Assembly: GCA_964459445.1 (NCBI GenBank)
Contig: CAYWMP010000137.1
Coordinates: 1-16,088, forward strand
DNA: 16,088 bases
Origin: CAYWMP01 sp964459445
Lineage (GTDB): Bacteria; Desulfobacterota; DSM-4660; Desulfatiglandales; HGW-15
Reading direction: 5' to 3'
The translations under genes were made by a program, and so were the position numbers. Under the pieces are notes generated by a model. It ran no database searches. It was not told the origin of the DNA and worked only from the letters and a program-made list of their open reading frames with translations. Of this stretch, positions 7,618-15,131 are shown piece by piece. Position 1 is the stretch's first letter; each line of letters starts with the position of its first letter.

Positions 7618-10230
7618 TTATTGATGGTGGTCGCCCTGCTGAACGGGCTGCTGCGGTGCGGCAGGCTGAACTGTAGGCGCAAGATCCTTTGCCCTATCGA
7701 TTGTAGGCGCTTCCGGGGTGTTCCACTGCTGATCAGGCACTTTGGCAGGCTTTCCAAAAATCTTATCCCATTCTTCCTTGGTATTCACGGTGACCGATAT
7801 CGCAGGATTTTCTTCAATGTCCTGTATGTCGTTAAACTCCCCCATAATATCATATACTTCCTTCACGTCGGGGTCCTTCAATTGCCGATAGGAGTAATCT
7901 TTACCTGATCGCGCAGAATCGGACTTTCCATCCATGACAGCCAAACGATCTTCAAGGATATTGAGTTGATCCTGCAATTCCCTTTCCCTCATCGCATAAG
8001 TGTTGCGGAGGTTCTCAAGCTCTCTCTCGCGCGCATTCCTGTTAAATTCAATGAGCCAGTCATACTCCGCGTTGATCTTACGATCCTGGGCCGTTTTTTC
8101 AGCAAGGATGGCGGGATTCTCTATTTCAATGTCCATGACACGATTCAAGTAACGTTTAGTCTTGTAATCCCACCCCTTTTTTATCAGTTGCCCTTTATCA
8201 TTGATCACATAATATGAATTTCCGATATCATCAAGATCCATCCCGGGTGTGGTTACAAAGCCCAGAAATTCCTGGGGTGTCATGTCATTGCTGTTGTACC
8301 GGTAGAACTTGGTCGACATGCCCAAGGGCTTCCCTTCATATACATAAAAGGACGTGACTTGTGCCACGCCGGGTTCTGCCTGAGTAGCGAAATATTGTGT
8401 ATAGGATCCTTCGGCGTTAAAAGGGCCCTTCTTCTTCACCGAAGCCACTACTCCATCCGAGAGACTTTGGTAGCCATCGGTTACCAGTTGCCTGAGCTTA
8501 TAAGCTGATTCGTTCTTTACCAGTTTTTCCTGCCTCTGGACGTCAAGGACCTCCAGTGTGTCATCATATTCCTTGCCTTCATAGACAATTTTATTCGGAT
8601 TATAGGTCGAAGAATATTGTCGGACTATGGTTTGTTTTTGCTGCTTTTTTCTCCCGCTGATTGCGCTGTCACGTTCTTTACGGAGTTCCTGGATCTGTTT
8701 CTTTACTTTTTTGACATTTTCCTGGACCCGCTTCTTTAATTTCTTCTTTCTCTGTTGGAAATCTTTGGTCTCGTTCCTAAGCAAGACATAACTCCTGGGT
8801 TCCCAGGCTTCCTTTTCCGGTTTGACTGTAGCGTTATCCGTCTTTCCCTCTTCCCTTAGTGTTTTGAAAAATGAAAACCCTCCTCCGCTGCCACCCTTGG
8901 TTCCCAAATCTCCCCCATCGATGTTCGCCTCCGGTGTCGTGGTCTCTTTGGAGGGTTCCCCGACCTGCTGCTCCTCTGGCATGACCATATCCTGCAATTC
9001 AAAGGGAGTTTGAATATCGTCAAGGGTCATACCTTCGTTCTCGAGGATCTGATTAAAGCCTTCAGGATCCTGCTCGTAGACTATGTTCTTTAGGATTCGA
9101 TCCTTGTTGCCCTGGATGACGCCATTGTTGAAGAGTTTGGCGAGACGGTCTTCGTCGACCACCCCGCCCAGGTTTTCGATTTCTCTTTGAAAGACATGGA
9201 GCTGGTCACGGAGATCTCTCCTTTCTTTTGATGAAAGCTTCTCAAACTCCGAATCCCCAATGCTTTTTCTGAGTAGGCCGTCCTGAACTGCCGCCTCTAC
9301 CCTGGCTTGGGCCGTCCAATCCAACTCCTTTTTGTCCCATGTTACATACTTCTCTTCTACGATTCCCCCATTCAGGAGTGTCCGGACGGATTTTGCGTCA
9401 GGATTGGTTCCGTTGTGGGTCACGCGCCAGTCTCCGACGATCTTCTTGAGTTCCTTGAGGTCTTTGACCTCCTCGTAGGTGTCCCCCTCTTTTAGAAAAT
9501 ATTTATCCTGCTGACCTCCTAAGTCCGCCCTGACCACCGGAATGCCGGCGTCCCAGAGATCCAGTTGACGGGCCAGGCCATCTGCTCTAACGTCTTCCAT
9601 GAGTTTATCTTCTGCAGACCCTCCCCGGATGTTTTGAAAGTATCCCTCCACCTGCTTTGTTCGCCCTTTGGCAATTTCTGATGTCATACCGGCCAGCTTT
9701 TGGGCGACCTTGCCGTAGCCTGTCATGGCCTCTCCAATACCGGGTAGGATCTTGTTGAGCTCATCACCCGCCTTTTGCATGACACCCCCAAGGGCGGTCA
9801 GCGCCTGCGCGGTGCCTTTGGCCTCTTCGGGGAGGTACATATCATTGCCTAGCTGTTCCATTTGCGTGAGGGTGTCGGTCGCAAGGGCGCCGTCGCCCAT
9901 CATTCCCAACATCTTGCCCGAGGTGTCCAGATATTGCTTAAAGGACTCGGGAACCACACCGCCCGCATCCACATAGGCCTGGGTTCTCTTGACCGCCTCC
10001 ATGGCGTACTGGTGTTCCTGGGCTGCCTGCTTAAGCGTATCTTTGACCTCTCTTCGAAGCCTTGCCTTTTCCGTTTGGGTCACATTCATTCTGTCGATTT
10101 TTTTCATGGCTTCCGCTTCCATACGGCCAAAAGCACCCGGCAAAAAGGCGTGGGCATTTGGTCCTGCAACCAGAGAAAGCAAAAGAGCCGGAATGATCCA
10201 TAGATATTTACGCTTTAATTTATCTTTCAT
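7618..10230 (-). CDS. Large exported coiled-coil protein of unknown function
   Basis: The protein is 870 aa from the ATG at 10230, which has a GAGGG ribosome site 7 bases upstream. The frame is open to an ATG at 10314, but that extension would bury the signal peptide. Residues 1-28 are a classic Sec signal (MKDKLKRKYLW, a hydrophobic core, then A-H-A before F29), so the product is exported to the periplasm or beyond. The mature protein is strongly charged and helical, rich in K, E, Q and D. A glycine-rich linker (G-G-S-G-G-G) lies near the middle, followed by very basic coiled coils and another coiled coil near the C-terminus containing RERELENLRNTYAMRERELQ. The tail is Pro/Gln-rich, ending Q-Q-G-D-H-H-Q. 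I recognise no domain, no membrane anchor beyond the signal and no enzyme motif. A structural or scaffold role in the envelope is a guess. It is transcribed alone, divergent from a cyclic-nucleotide-binding gene. Confidence 0.85.
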   Translation of the reverse strand: MKDKLKRKYLWIIPALLLSLVAGPNAHAFLPGAFGRMEAEAMKKIDRMNVTQTEKARLRREVKDTLKQAAQEHQYAMEAVKRTQAYVDAGGVVPESFKQYLDTSGKMLGMMGDGALATDTLTQMEQLGNDMYLPEEAKGTAQALTALGGVMQKAGDELNKILPGIGEAMTGYGKVAQKLAGMTSEIAKGRTKQVEGYFQNIRGGSAEDKLMEDVRADGLARQLDLWDAGIPVVRADLGGQQDKYFLKEGDTYEEVKDLKELKKIVGDWRVTHNGTNPDAKSVRTLLNGGIVEEKYVTWDKKELDWTAQARVEAAVQDGLLRKSIGDSEFEKLSSKERRDLRDQLHVFQREIENLGGVVDEDRLAKLFNNGVIQGNKDRILKNIVYEQDPEGFNQILENEGMTLDDIQTPFELQDMVMPEEQQVGEPSKETTTPEANIDGGDLGTKGGSGGGFSFFKTLREEGKTDNATVKPEKEAWEPRSYVLLRNETKDFQQRKKKLKKRVQENVKKVKKQIQELRKERDSAISGRKKQQKQTIVRQYSSTYNPNKIVYEGKEYDDTLEVLDVQRQEKLVKNESAYKLRQLVTDGYQSLSDGVVASVKKKGPFNAEGSYTQYFATQAEPGVAQVTSFYVYEGKPLGMSTKFYRYNSNDMTPQEFLGFVTTPGMDLDDIGNSYYVINDKGQLIKKGWDYKTKRYLNRVMDIEIENPAILAEKTAQDRKINAEYDWLIEFNRNARERELENLRNTYAMRERELQDQLNILEDRLAVMDGKSDSARSGKDYSYRQLKDPDVKEVYDIMGEFNDIQDIEENPAISVTVNTKEEWDKIFGKPAKVPDQQWNTPEAPTIDRAKDLAPTVQPAAPQQPVQQGDHHQ

Positions 10231-10534
10231 GAACAAACCCTCACAAAAATGATTTAAAACACAGTTTTCATACACCATTCTTGGAAATATTTCCAATTGA
10301 ACCATAAAGTTCAATGCGCCAATCCTACTTCACGCTCCCCTCTTACTATCTTCTCCGTTTTCTCTCTTTACCTCCGATTGCAATCCCTAATTTAATCAAC
10401 CGTTTAACGCGTAATATAAGCACCATCCATCTTTCCTGAAAATGACTCAAGAATAGAACCAATGTGTCGATATTATATAGAGAGAAAGCGCTGCATTTTT
10501 TGTGAAATCCTATTAAAGATAGAAGGCCGGGCTG
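10231..10534. other. Divergent intergenic region
   Basis: These 304 bases separate the exported protein gene (minus) from the cyclic-nucleotide-binding gene (plus) and should hold both promoters. Visible are a 10-bp palindrome GATTGCAATC at 10376-10385 and AT-rich TATTATATAG near 10472. Neither has a well-spaced -35 partner. No reading frame of interest was seen beyond the upstream extension of the exported protein frame to 10314. Confidence 0.6.
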
Positions 10535-11056
10535 ATGTTTGAATCCGACTATCTAAAAGAAAACGAATATATCCTCAAAAAAATCCGACAGATGCCCACA
10601 TTGGGACCCTTTGATCAAAAGGGGCTTCGTGGGGCCCTTAGTCTGAGCAAAATCAGAAAATATGCACCGGGAGAGTTGATCCTTGAACAAGGAAGCTTTG
10701 ACGAATGGATATATTTCCTTGTTTCAGGAAAGGTGAGAATAAGCAAGAACGGAAAAGATCTCACGACCCTGAAGCGTCAGGGTGACGTTTTCGGTGAAAT
10801 GAGTGCCATAGATGGCTCGGTTAGGTCTGCTTCTGCTTATGCCGTTGATGAAACGGTCTGTTTGGCCACAGATGCATCCTGCATAGACAAGATATCAGGT
10901 AATGACAAAATAGCCTTTTGCTACATCCTTTACCGGGTGTTTGCTGAGAGCCTGGCAACTCGTTTAAGGACAGCCAACGAGGAACTGATGAAACTAACAG
11001 GAGAAAATGCCAGGCTGAAACGGCGACTCGAGAAAAAAAACAAGAAGAAGCGTTAG
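10535..11056 (+). CDS. Cyclic-nucleotide-binding-domain protein without HTH
   Basis: The product is 173 aa, cytoplasmic. Residues about 25-135 are a CAP-type effector domain. The phosphate-binding cassette G-D-V-F-G-E-M-S-A-I-D-G-S-V-R-S-A-S-A (83-101) keeps the FGE and R-S-A residues that hold a cyclic nucleotide in canonical members. Residues 136-170 form a helical, increasingly Lys/Arg-rich coiled coil that ends the protein where Crp/Fnr proteins would continue into the DNA-binding helix-turn-helix. It is therefore a stand-alone sensor module, probably dimeric and acting through protein contact. The ribosome site AGAAGG lies about 9 bases before the ATG. The stop is TAG; in this UAG-decoding organism, readthrough would add only seven residues before a TAA at 11078-11080, so it is most likely a normal stop. 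Confidence 0.88.
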   Translation: MFESDYLKENEYILKKIRQMPTLGPFDQKGLRGALSLSKIRKYAPGELILEQGSFDEWIYFLVSGKVRISKNGKDLTTLKRQGDVFGEMSAIDGSVRSASAYAVDETVCLATDASCIDKISGNDKIAFCYILYRVFAESLATRLRTANEELMKLTGENARLKRRLEKKNKKKR

Positions 11057-11132
11057 AGCTTCTTGAACAGTGTTGATTAAACAAAGGTAATTTGCGCCAG
11101 GGAATCTGCTAAAATCAAGAAATAATTATCAC

Positions 11133-11168
11133 TCTCAACCCATGATTTCTCTTAAAGGTTGAGATTTT
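11133..11168 (+). terminator. Candidate intrinsic terminator after the cyclic-nucleotide-binding gene
   Basis: An 8-bp perfect stem TCTCAACC (11133-11140) / GGTTGAGA (11157-11164) with a 16-base loop is followed directly by TTTT and then pyrimidine-rich sequence. It lies 76 bases after the stop. The long loop and short T-run keep confidence moderate. Confidence 0.4.
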
Positions 11169-11242
11169 CCTCTTCCACAGCTTCACTCATCTCTACATAC
11201 CCTTCCATCTATTAACAGCAACAATCGAATTCTTAAATTTAT

Positions 11243-11386
11243 TGAGACCTTTGCAAAATGCTCCATTTTGGTCAAGGTCAAAGAAGACGAGGATTTTAAC
11301 CACAGGAATACTCGAAGTATTTTGAGGATTGAAATCCGAGTCTGAAGCAGAGATTGAGCGAAAGAGAGCGTTTTGCAAAAGTCTCA
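11243..11386 (+). repeat. MITE-like repeat, complete copy (copy 2)
   Basis: This is a 144-base element with terminal inverted repeats: the left end begins TGAGACCTTTGCAAAATGCT and the right end, read in reverse, begins TGAGACTTTTGCAAAACGCT (19 of 21 positions match). Both flanks carry TAT directly next to the ends, a possible 3-bp target duplication. The interior contains the small hairpin AATACT-CGA-AGTATT-like sequence around 11309-11323. No meaningful protein is encoded. Ends beginning GAGACCTTTGCAAAA remind me of IS5-type elements, but that parentage is recall and not shown here. It is about 94% identical to copy 3 over the 88 bases visible. Confidence 0.88.
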
Positions 11387-11442
11387 TATTATGCCTTGAC
11401 ATCCCAAACCTAATCTTCCTATTAATGCGAAATCCACTTTTT

Positions 11443-11542
11443 GGGGAAATAATCCCCTTAGGCGGACGAGGGGTAAATTCCCCGCCCTTCGGGCCGTGTA
11501 GATAATTTCCGATGGATACTCCGTAAGCTTGCAGCGGAGTAT
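11443..11542. repeat. Cluster of four hairpins in the mttB leader
   Basis: Four perfect stems occur in 100 bases: GGGGA-AATAA-TCCCC (11443-11457), GGGG-TAAATT-CCCC (11470-11483), GCCC-TTC-GGGC (11484-11494), and ATACTCCG (11516-11523) / CGGAGTAT (11535-11542) with an 11-base loop. The last is followed by a T-rich stretch and resembles a terminator or REP-like sequence. They may be remnants of small palindromic repeats or form a structured leader for the mttB transcript if the promoter lies upstream. Confidence 0.55.
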
Positions 11543-11686
11543 TTCATTCTAAAACGAAAGACCATTCATAATGAAGGGAGGTGATTGAGGGAAAGATAGG
11601 CTGACGGTGTGACAACGAGGAAAAGAACAAACTCAACAACGCAACAGTGCTCGGGAGTACATAACGGTCTGATGGGAGGTAACTTT

Positions 11687-13162
11687 ATGATACGCGGTCT
11701 AAAAGCTGGAAAAAGGCATAGTGGGGGGTTTGGGCTCAATGTTTTCACCGATGATGAGGTTAACGAAATACATCTCGCCACACTTGAAGTTCTGAAATCC
11801 ACCGGCGTCTTTGTTGAAAATGAGGAGGCGGTGGCCGTCTTCGACAGCGGCGGCGCCATTGTGGATCAAAAAAACAAAATCGTAAAGATCCCACCGCATG
11901 TGGTGGAAGATGCGATCCGCACCGCTCCCGCCACTTTTCATGCCTACGGACGCATTCCTGAAAGCGATATTGTACTTGAGGATAACCGGGTCTCATTCAC
12001 CAATTTCGGTGAAGGGATCATATTTGTCGATCCCTACACGGGTGAACATAGGGACACAACCAAAAGCGATATCGAAAAAGCATCCAGAATTATCGACTAT
12101 TTGCCCCATGTGGAAACCTATGAACGGTGCATGTGTTCGCACGACAAACCCCCTGAGGTGCAGGCCATGCACAACGCCGAAGCATCGCTCACCAACACAA
12201 CCAAACACCATTGGCTGGGACCGGTAAACAGTTATCAGGCAAAAAAAATTGTTGATATGCTTGTTGCCATTGTCGGCAGCACTGAAAAGCTGAGGGAGCG
12301 CCCATTGCTCAGCTTTGTGACCTGCCCGGTGAGTCCTCTCAAACTGCCGAAAGATCATTGTGACATCATCATGGAAGCAGCCAGAAACGGCCTGGGATTG
12401 AATGTTATCGGAATGGCCATGTCAGGGGGGTCTTCACCAGTCCACCTCGCCGGAACGCTGGTTTCGCAGAACTGTGAAGTTCTTTCGAGCCTTGTTCTGA
12501 ATCAAATGGTTTGCAAAGGCTCGCCCTTTGTATACGGCGGCTCCACTTGTCCCATGGATCTGCGGCGCGCGACGGCCTCAGTGGGGTCCCCTGAACTTGC
12601 CATGATCAGCGCAGGGGTGGCCCGGATTTCACAACACTATAAATTGCCATGCTTTCTTGCCGGTGGGTAGGCTGACACCAAAATCTGTGATTACCAGTCC
12701 GGCCACGAAAAAACAATCACAGCCCTTTTACCCGCGTTGGCAGGCGCCAATGTGATTTATGGGCTGGGAATGCTGGAAATGGGAATCACTTTCGATTTGG
12801 CCCAACTGGTTTTGGATAATGAAATGGCCGGGATGGTTAAACATGCGGTTAACGGAATTCCGGTTACAGACGAGACCTTGGCTGTTGATGTCATTAAAGA
12901 GGTTGGAATCTTTAATGATTTTCTGGGTCATGAGGATACATTCAAACATATGCGGTCGCAATCTCACGCACAATTGATCGATCGCAATGTCCGGGAAGAT
13001 TGGGAAAATGCGGGTAGCACCGATGCTTACCAGCGTGCAAAGGAGGAAGTGCTTCATATTCTGGACACCTATGAACCACCGCCGCTTCCCGACAGCGTTC
13101 TTGCGACGATCAGCTCAATTATTGCAGATGCGGAAGATGAGCTGGGCGTCTCAAAAAAATGA
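11687..13162 (+). CDS. mttB: Trimethylamine:corrinoid methyltransferase with in-frame UAG pyrrolysine
   Basis: Reading through one in-frame TAG gives a 491-aa protein of the MttB family, close to the usual length near 495. It transfers a methyl group from trimethylamine to the Co(I) corrinoid of a cognate MttC-type protein. The start is the ATG at 11687, six bases after GGGAGGT; a GTG at 11609 is in frame but has no comparable site. Before the TAG the chain ends LPCFLAGG; after it continues A-D-T-K-I-C-D-Y-Q-S-G-H-E-K, then ALLPALAGANVIYGLGMLEM, all in the same frame and family. The TAG is codon 328, near the pyrrolysine position I recall in Methanosarcina MttB (about 334). Pyrrolysine is thought to activate the methylamine in the active site. 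Homologues without pyrrolysine act on other quaternary amines, so the UAG predicts true trimethylamine use. It is co-transcribed with mtbB 33 bases downstream; no corrinoid protein is adjacent. Confidence 0.95.
12668..12670 (+). other. In-frame UAG pyrrolysine codon of mttB
   Basis: The codon sits in GCC GGT GGG TAG GCT GAC ACC. The downstream frame stays open for 163 further sense codons and matches the C-terminal part of the MttB family without a frame change. Decoding requires pylT, PylS and PylBCD, none of which is in this window. Confidence 0.93.
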
Positions 13163-13195
13163 GATGGACGATGACAGCTCCTAAGGAGGAATAGG

Positions 13196-14587
13196 ATGGG
13201 AAAGATTGCAACAAGAATGGGAGACGGCTACCAGATTGAAATGACGGAAGCGGAACTCATGAGGGATATAGAGGATGGGACAGAGGACGCCGCCGATCGA
13301 GGCAAAGTCGCCCCCCTCAGCCAGGATGAAGTGCACTACCTCTTTGATCTCCATAAATGCACCGATAAAGCAGTGGGAGTGGAACAGGGGAAGGAGGTTT
13401 GCCTTACTTACGACAGCGGCACTACCAAGTTCAAACGGGCGCATATATCCTCCAGCAAGATTCAATCATTGCAGTTCTATGAAAGGGCATTGGGGGCCGA
13501 CAGCCTGGAACTTGCCCACATTGATTACAGCTTCAAACCGGTAAAGCCCATTGTGGTTTTTGAACAGCCCATTCTGGAACAGGCGTTGCTGATCACCATT
13601 CCCCCGCTCTTTTATGGGGCCATGCCCAATTTGGGATTGTACAGCCAGCCTGACGGACCCTGCCCGAATCCGATGGATCTGCTCCCCCTTGGAAAAATTG
13701 CGGACGGCAGGGCGGCCTACGAAGAGGCGGTTGAATATGCCGTAAAAGATATGGTCTATGTGGGCAGCCGAATGTATGAAACCGGAGCGGACGGCATTAA
13801 TTTCGACACGACCGGGGCCGCGGGGGATGCGGAATTCCTTGCAGCCCTTCGGGCCGTCGAGATCCTCCGGAAGAGGTATCCTGCCATGGGGATTCAAATG
13901 GGAATGGCCTCGGAGTTCATTCTGGGGCTGCATGGAGAGGTCACTTATAATGGGATTCGCCTGGCCGGCCTCTATCCCCATGACCAGTTGAAACTGGCCC
14001 AAAAGGCGGGAATCAACATTTTCGGACCCACTATCAACGTCATCACCAATAAATCCCATCCTTTCAATCTGGCACGCTCGGTTACCTTTACCAAGGCCTG
14101 CTCGGAAGGCGCCGAGATTCCGATACACGCCTCGATGGGCATGGGGGTCACCGGCGTTCCTTTTGCCATTTCCCCACCCGTGGACGCCCTGTCAAGGGCA
14201 TCTAAAGCCCACGTGGAAATATGTCGATTGGACGGGTTGTAGGTGGGTGTCGGCGATCCCTACGGGATGCATGCGGCACATGCAATCGCTTCGGGGATGG
14301 GCGGAATACGCACTGCCGGAGATCTGGTGATGCGTTTGCAGCTGAACCGAACGATGAGAGTTGATGCCGCCAAAAAATATGTGGCTGATAAACTGGGCGT
14401 ATCCATTGGCGATATTGCAGATCCGGTGGCCATGAGAGAGGTGAGAGAAGATTTGAATATTGGGGCGCTTAATGAATGCCCCGGGGTGGCTAAGGGAATC
14501 GATGCAAAATTCCGAATAGCCGACTTACTGGATATGGAAATAAATTGCGTCAACCTCTTTAAAAAGAGAGTCGGCTGGGAGGCGTAA
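13196..14587 (+). CDS. mtbB: Dimethylamine:corrinoid methyltransferase with in-frame UAG pyrrolysine
   Basis: Readthrough of a single TAG at 14240 gives a 463-aa protein of the MtbB family (usual length about 467). It demethylates dimethylamine to monomethylamine by methylating a cognate corrinoid protein. The ATG at 13196 follows an AAGGAGGA site by six bases. N-terminal signs of the family are MGKIATRMGDGYQIEMTEAE; the region before the TAG reads A-H-V-E-I-C-R-L-D-G-L, and directly after it V-G-V-G-D-P-Y-G-M-H-A-A-H. That junction is as I remember for Methanosarcina MtbB, where pyrrolysine is near residue 356; here it is 349. The C-terminus ends K-K-R-V-G-W-E-A with TAA. It lies 33 bases after mttB, so the pair can convert trimethylamine stepwise to monomethylamine. 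No MtbC, MtbA, MtmB or RamA gene is present nearby. Confidence 0.95.
14240..14242 (+). other. In-frame UAG pyrrolysine codon of mtbB
   Basis: The codon sits in GAC GGG TTG TAG GTG GGT GTC. Translation continues in frame for 114 sense codons to a TAA. Two short perfect hairpins follow in the mRNA: ATCCC-TAC-GGGAT (14256-14268) and GCATG-N5-CATGC (14269-14283). Their position resembles that proposed for PYLIS elements, though such elements are not strictly needed. Confidence 0.93.
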
Positions 14588-14690
14588 AGGGAAATAGGTG
14601 AGGGTCAAGTAAGTACCTTGCCCCATAAGCTGCTTCGTGCACTCCTGCCCTAACCCGCCCACAGCGCCCGATATCAAGATTTTTTTTATT

Positions 14691-14726
14691 GTGAAGCTCC
14701 ACCAACATGAGCTGGTGGGGCTTCAC
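14691..14726. repeat. Strong 14-bp stem-loop
   Basis: GTGAAGCTCCACCA (14691-14704) pairs with TGGTGGGGCTTCAC (14713-14726) across an 8-base loop. Thirteen pairs are Watson-Crick and one is G-U if transcribed on the plus strand. No T-run follows on either strand, so it is not a standard terminator; it may be a REP-like palindrome, an mRNA-stabilising 3' structure or part of a small RNA. Confidence 0.75.
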
Positions 14727-14735
14727 GTGCTTCGG

Positions 14736-14796
14736 AGCGGAACCCTCTTCGCTGATCACCCCTCGATGGGAATCGGGAGCCTCAGCGAAGGAGGTA
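14736..14796. repeat. Second stem-loop with nested hairpin
   Basis: CTTCGCTGA pairs with TCAGCGAAG, and with one bulged G the stem extends outward through CCT/AGG-type pairs. Inside the loop, CTCGAT pairs with ATCGGG (one G-U) around a GGGA loop. Together with the preceding stem it forms a roughly 105-base folded unit just after the mtbB gene. Confidence 0.55.
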
Positions 14797-14972
14797 AAAA
14801 ACTCCATTTTACATCATCCTTTGTTTTGCTTTTCACCCCTCACGCATTAATACCTGAAGTTGAATTCGTAGAAATCCTCCAGCCCGATGGGCCATTGGAT
14901 TTCCCTGTCAATCGTGGTGTCCAAATGGGAGAGCGTTGTTTTTGCCGAATGCCTGAGCTTAGAATGCCAATT

Positions 14973-14991
14973 AATGGTTATATTAACCATT
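14973..14991. promoter_or_regulatory. Perfect 8-bp inverted repeat, operator-like
   Basis: AATGGTTA-TAT-TAACCATT is a perfect inverted repeat with a 3-base centre in AT-rich DNA about 140 bases before the small ORF at 15132. Its size fits a dimeric regulator site. No regulator gene is adjacent and no paired promoter boxes were defined, so the role is unknown. Confidence 0.4.
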
Positions 14992-15131
14992 CATATTTTC
15001 ATTATGAAGGTGGTTATTGGGCAGTATATGTTTATAACATGCTGATATTTTTAATGTTATATGAATTTGACCTACTTCGGCATCAGTTCTGCAATAGGGT
15101 CTCTCATAAAACGAGCCATGGAGGTGAAATC

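Larger units (their letters stand above)
11057..11686. other. Repeat-rich intergenic region upstream of mttB
   Basis: This 630-base gap holds the candidate terminator, repeat copy 2 and a hairpin-rich tract (11443-11542). After that comes the mttB leader with its GGGAGGT ribosome site at 11674-11680. No credible gene is present, and no sigma-70 or sigma-54 promoter could be assigned to mttB with confidence. Confidence 0.65.
14588..15131. other. Structured, mostly non-coding region after mtbB
   Basis: The region holds a hairpin right after mtbB (14602-14624, GGG-T-CAAG / CTTG-C-CCC), a T8 run at 14680-14687 with no stem before it, a long hairpin at 14691-14726, a second nested hairpin at 14736-14796 and a palindrome at 14973-14991. 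A plus-strand frame is open from a GTG at 14637 to 15440. Its first half runs through the hairpins, lacks a ribosome site and looks like no protein family, so I do not call it as a gene. Confidence 0.55.

Noticed and set aside
10231..10314. Upstream extension of the exported protein to the ATG at 10314.
   Set aside because: It would place 28 residues before a textbook signal peptide; the ATG at 10230 has its own GAGGG site.
11193..11402. A 69-aa minus-strand ORF.
   Set aside because: It lies almost wholly within the 144-base inverted-repeat element and looks like no protein.
11687..14587. mttB and mtbB as pseudogenes broken by nonsense mutations, or as four separate genes.
   Set aside because: Each has exactly one TAG, with no frameshift, homology continuing directly after it and the site in the family's pyrrolysine position. 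Both have strong ribosome sites and full length.
14243..14587. A separate 114-aa gene starting at the GTG right after the mtbB TAG.
   Set aside because: No ribosome site; it is the in-frame C-terminal part of MtbB.
14680..14687. T8 run as an intrinsic terminator of mtbB.
   Set aside because: No stable stem lies directly before it; the strong stem comes after it.
14588..15131. A pylT (tRNA-Pyl) or other tRNA gene in the structured region.
   Set aside because: No cloverleaf, no CTA anticodon loop context and no T-loop GGTTCGAAT-like sequence could be found.
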